NCBI RefSeq assembly: GCF_003628305.1
Contig: NZ_RBZM01000010.1
Coordinates: 1 to 64,000, forward strand
DNA length: 64,000 nt
Source: Cohnella endophytica
GTDB lineage: Bacteria; Bacillota; Bacilli; Paenibacillales; Paenibacillaceae
Direction of reading: 5' to 3'
Positions within the stretch are counted from its first letter, which is position 1, and the number at the start of each line of letters is the position of its first letter. Below, one piece after another: positions 61,683-64,000 of this stretch. The position numbers and the translations under genes were made by a program. The notes beneath the pieces were generated by a model that saw nothing but the letters and a program-made list of their open reading frames with translations, was not told the origin of the DNA and searched no databases.

Positions 61683-61785
61683 GAGTACATTTTTCCCTAA
61701 GAACGTTTCGCTATTGAGATGAAGGGGAAGTATACTACGATTGGAGAAACAACTAAGGACGAACTATTGGAGGACTGAACGGAAG

Positions 61786-62001
61786 ATGACTTCTGAAATG
61801 GATACGTTAAAGAATATTCTTAATCATGTGGTATCGATGGAACTAAGAGTGAAGAACGCGGAAATTAAAAGCACGATAGAGATGATGGATGGATTTGGGC
61901 TGAGATATAAGAATTCGTGGGCTTCCATGGAATTGTCGGACCATACCGTAATCGATTTCTGGAGGAAAGATTTGATTAAATCATCCCATCCCAATGAATA
62001 G
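61786..62001 (+). CDS. Unknown small protein
   Basis: A 71-residue protein from ATG 61786 (an earlier TTG at 61741 and later ATG at 61798 are also possible). Helical N-terminal half (LKNILNHVVSMELRVKNAEI), then a mixed part (FGLRYKNSWASMEL). No family is recognised. Confidence 0.5.
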   Translation: MTSEMDTLKNILNHVVSMELRVKNAEIKSTIEMMDGFGLRYKNSWASMELSDHTVIDFWRKDLIKSSHPNE

Positions 62002-62078
62002 TTGTTGCCAGGTATTCAATTCCCCCATAATCATGTAGTGTTAAATGAGCAATGATGATTAGGCCGAATTGAAATGGA

Positions 62079-62537
62079 ATGTTGGTGGATTCATATATGA
62101 AGGAGTTATATCTCTCGAGAAAGTTCCTTTATCTTGGTAAAGAGTATTCTCTTCATGAGTTAATAGAAACGGACGATTTAAATGAAGAGGAACTGAAGAG
62201 GAAGCTCAAGAGGTTCTACATCTCAAGCTGTAAGAAAATCGTGGCGGAAAGAATCAATAGGTACCAAATACGACTGAAAGTAAAACCCAAAACCATTGAG
62301 ATCGTAGAGTCGATAACCAAGTGGGGAAGTTGCAGCTCAAGTAAGAAGGTAACTTTTAATTATCGTCTAGCGATGGCCCCGATCGAAGTGATAGATTATG
62401 TCATTATCCACGAGTTATGTCACCTAATTCATATGAATCACGATAGATCATTCTGGAGACGTGTCGGAAGCATTATGCCGGACTATAAAGAGAAGGAAGA
62501 GTTTCTAGCCAGGTATGGGCATTTAATGACGGTTTAA
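62079..62537 (+). CDS. YgjP/WLM-like zinc metallopeptidase
   Basis: A 152-residue protein. The SprT/YgjP-like zinc site HELCH (His111, Glu112, His115) with a third ligand His121 (HMNHDRSFW) is complete, and the family motif KWGSCSS lies at residues 81-87. It lacks the N-terminal part of full-length YgjP proteins (about 230 residues), so it is a short version. The target is unknown. The ribosome-binding site is weak; ATG 62097 is an alternative start. Confidence 0.88.
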   Translation: MLVDSYMKELYLSRKFLYLGKEYSLHELIETDDLNEEELKRKLKRFYISSCKKIVAERINRYQIRLKVKPKTIEIVESITKWGSCSSSKKVTFNYRLAMAPIEVIDYVIIHELCHLIHMNHDRSFWRRVGSIMPDYKEKEEFLARYGHLMTV

Positions 62538-62597
62538 TTGCAGCGGGGGAAGAGTAATGCTATCAGGTTTCCATCCATTCAGGAAGGAATTGATCCC

Positions 62598-63554
62598 ATG
62601 AAAGCAGTTGTATGCACGAAATATGGGCCGCCGGAAGTTCTTCAACTTAAGGAAGTAAAAAAGCCTTTCCCTAAGCACGATGAAGTATGCATTAAAATCC
62701 ACGCGACAGCAGTAACGGCTAGCGATATCTATATTCGAGGTTCTCAATTGCCTATTCAGTTTTGGCTGCCGATGCGTATGGTTTTAGGATTTACAAAGCC
62801 GAGAAAGTCCATCATAGGCATGGTGTTAGCAGGAGAAATTGAATCCGTAGGCAAAGACATCAAACGTTTTAAAGCAGGTGATCAGGTTTATGGAGTTACG
62901 GGTCTTGGACTTGGCGCTTACGCGGAATATAAATGCATGAAAGAAACAGACTCTATGCGCGGGTGTCTATCCCTAAAGCCTGCAAATATAAGTTACGAAG
63001 AGGCAACTGCTGCTGCGTATGGCGGCCTTTTGGCGTTACAACGCGTAGAAGAAGGAAATATTCAACGTGGACAAAAAGTTCTTATATACGGGGCTTCCGG
63101 AACATCAGGAACAATAGCCATACAACTGGCAAAATATTATGGGGCTGAAGTTACGGGAGTATGCAGTACGAGTCATTTGGAGTTTGTGAAATCTTTGGGG
63201 GCAGATAAGGTAATTGACTACACCAATGATGATTCTGCCAATTCCGTTGATCGTTACGACTTTATACTCGATGCTGCGGGAAAAGCCAAAGGTTCGAAAA
63301 TAAAAGAAATGTGCAAAAAAGCGTTAAGCCCAAAAGGGAAATATATATCAATCGATGATGGGAAATTAGAATTAAAAGCAGTTCGCCTTGCTAAGATCAA
63401 AGAGTTAGTTGAAGGTGGATATATGAAACCGGTAGTTGACAGAATCTATCCAATGGATCGAATCGTAGAAGCACATGATTACGTAGGGCTGGGTCGCAAA
63501 AGAGGAGGGGTAGCCATATCGATTGAATATTCCGGATCGTCAATAGAAGAATGA
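62598..63554 (+). CDS. Medium-chain zinc-free alcohol dehydrogenase/quinone reductase-like oxidoreductase
   Basis: A 318-residue NAD(P)-dependent oxidoreductase of the MDR superfamily, quinone oxidoreductase branch. The N-terminal GroES-like domain begins MKAVVCTKYGPPEVLQLKEV; the nucleotide-binding motif YGASGTSGTIAIQLAKYYGA lies at about 147-166, and the catalytic zinc Cys/His set of true alcohol dehydrogenases is absent. AGGAAGG precedes the ATG at 62598. It acts on small carbonyls or quinones in the cytoplasm. Confidence 0.9.
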   Translation: MKAVVCTKYGPPEVLQLKEVKKPFPKHDEVCIKIHATAVTASDIYIRGSQLPIQFWLPMRMVLGFTKPRKSIIGMVLAGEIESVGKDIKRFKAGDQVYGVTGLGLGAYAEYKCMKETDSMRGCLSLKPANISYEEATAAAYGGLLALQRVEEGNIQRGQKVLIYGASGTSGTIAIQLAKYYGAEVTGVCSTSHLEFVKSLGADKVIDYTNDDSANSVDRYDFILDAAGKAKGSKIKEMCKKALSPKGKYISIDDGKLELKAVRLAKIKELVEGGYMKPVVDRIYPMDRIVEAHDYVGLGRKRGGVAISIEYSGSSIEE

Positions 63555-63589
63555 GAATAGGACAAGACAAATAGCGGTACGAAAGCTTT

Positions 63590-63661
63590 AATACATCGCC
63601 ATGTAGCCCAAGGGCTCTGGCGATGTATTTTTTATGCCTATTAGTCAACACGGAGTCAATA
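63590..63661 (+). repeat. Dispersed hairpin-tail element, copy 6
   Basis: AATACATCGCCA (63590-63601) pairs with TGGCGATGTATT (63618-63629), followed by a T-run, ATGCC and the tail AGTCAACACGGAGTCAATA (63643-63661). The lead-in GACAAATAGCGGTAC matches copies 1 and 4. It also terminates the oxidoreductase gene. Confidence 0.75.
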
Positions 63662-63765
63662 GCTACACCTGATAAGAGATTTTTGAGAGAAGTTTGAGAG
63701 ATCCGGTGTGCTATGTTGGATGACGAAATGAAACGATTCCAACACGAAAGGAATGGCATTTACGA

Positions 63766-64000
63766 ATGATGAAACGATTGACAGCGGCGGCGTTGGTTTT
63801 CCTGCTCATGGTCGGCGTGCTTCCCGCTTGGGCGGCAGCGGCGACCAAGGAGGTATGGAATCGGGAAAGCCCTTATCCAACAGCCCAGAATTTATCGAGT
63901 ATTACATACGGAGACAATCAGTTTGTTGCACTGGGCAGTAATGGGGAATTGTTGACATCACCGGATGGAAAAGATTGGACGGCAAAAACGACCGTTGGAA
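63766..64000 (+). CDS. Secreted protein with propeller-like repeats, cut off by the window end
   Basis: The first 78 codons of a gene that runs past the right edge. The signal peptide (about 1-25, LTAAALVFLLMVGVLPAWA) is followed by SITYGDNQFVALGSNGELLTSPDGKDWT, the pattern of repeating propeller-type domains found in Paenibacillus surface proteins, often joined to SLH domains. AAAGGAA precedes ATGATG at 63766. Confidence 0.8.
   Translation, partial: MMKRLTAAALVFLLMVGVLPAWAAAATKEVWNRESPYPTAQNLSSITYGDNQFVALGSNGELLTSPDGKDWTAKTTVG

Overview
The window looks like chromosome from an endospore-forming Paenibacillaceae bacterium (Paenibacillus or Cohnella type). The evidence is indirect but consistent. 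Two large S-layer-homology (SLH) surface proteins, copper-amine-oxidase-like stalk domains, many lipoproteins, strong GGAGG ribosome-binding sites with frequent GTG/TTG starts, a sporulenol-synthase-type cyclase and a PerR/KatG pair are all typical of that group. No rRNA, tRNA or CRISPR array was seen. Most genes have balanced or GC-rich composition, and two AT-rich blocks (about 4.3-11.3 kb and 24.1-27.6 kb) look acquired.

Region 1 (1-11.3 kb) is accessory DNA. A 183-bp near-perfect inverted repeat (1-183 and 6701-6883) brackets an XRE regulator, an ankyrin lipoprotein, a tyrosine recombinase and four unknown or poorly known genes. To its right lies an AT-rich cluster of a tail-anchored protein, a GNAT acetyltransferase, an ASCH protein and a P-loop kinase-like protein, followed by a membrane coiled-coil protein on the other strand. 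Region 2 (11.7-13.8 kb) is a drug-type ABC exporter whose PadR regulator has lost most of its middle.

Region 3 (14.0-21.7 kb) holds two ECF sigma modules. In the first, the sigma factor is followed by a membrane anti-sigma-like protein whose outer part is an extracellular solute-binding-protein fold. Three tandemly duplicated lipoproteins homologous to that outer part follow, and no transporter permease is present. This is the most distinctive regulatory system in the window. The second ECF/anti-sigma pair is conventional. Region 4 (21.7-24.8 kb) carries a secreted trypsin-like protease fused to a propeller-like domain and a small membrane protein.

Region 5 (25.6-27.6 kb) is an AT-rich three-gene cassette: a pentapeptide-repeat protein with a two-helix channel-like tail, a minimal nucleotidyltransferase and a small helical protein. 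It is a good candidate for an undescribed defence or toxin-antitoxin-like system. Region 6 (27.9-35 kb) is housekeeping and miscellaneous: an RlmL-type rRNA methyltransferase, an ABC-F ATPase, a class C beta-lactamase-like protein and a membrane DJ-1/PfpI protein. Region 7 (35-42.5 kb) encodes the two SLH proteins, one with a long Ala/Lys/Glu helix and one with five nearly identical cadherin-like repeats. Region 8 (42.9-64 kb) is mixed core DNA: small lipoproteins, CcdC, katG-perR, NlpC/P60, two separate BlaI/BlaR1-type modules each with its own operator dyads, a ferredoxin, a prolyl hydroxylase, sqhC, a GH43 gene broken by one in-frame TGA, a zinc metallopeptidase and an MDR oxidoreductase. 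The start of another secreted protein runs off the right edge.

A dispersed intergenic element recurs through the window near 7.0, 11.6, 25.0, 38.4, 42.7 and 63.6 kb. It consists of a terminator-like hairpin with changing but complementary stems, then a tail in which TCAACA is repeated 11 bp apart. At three of these sites the hairpin follows a remnant of a similar protein C-terminus.
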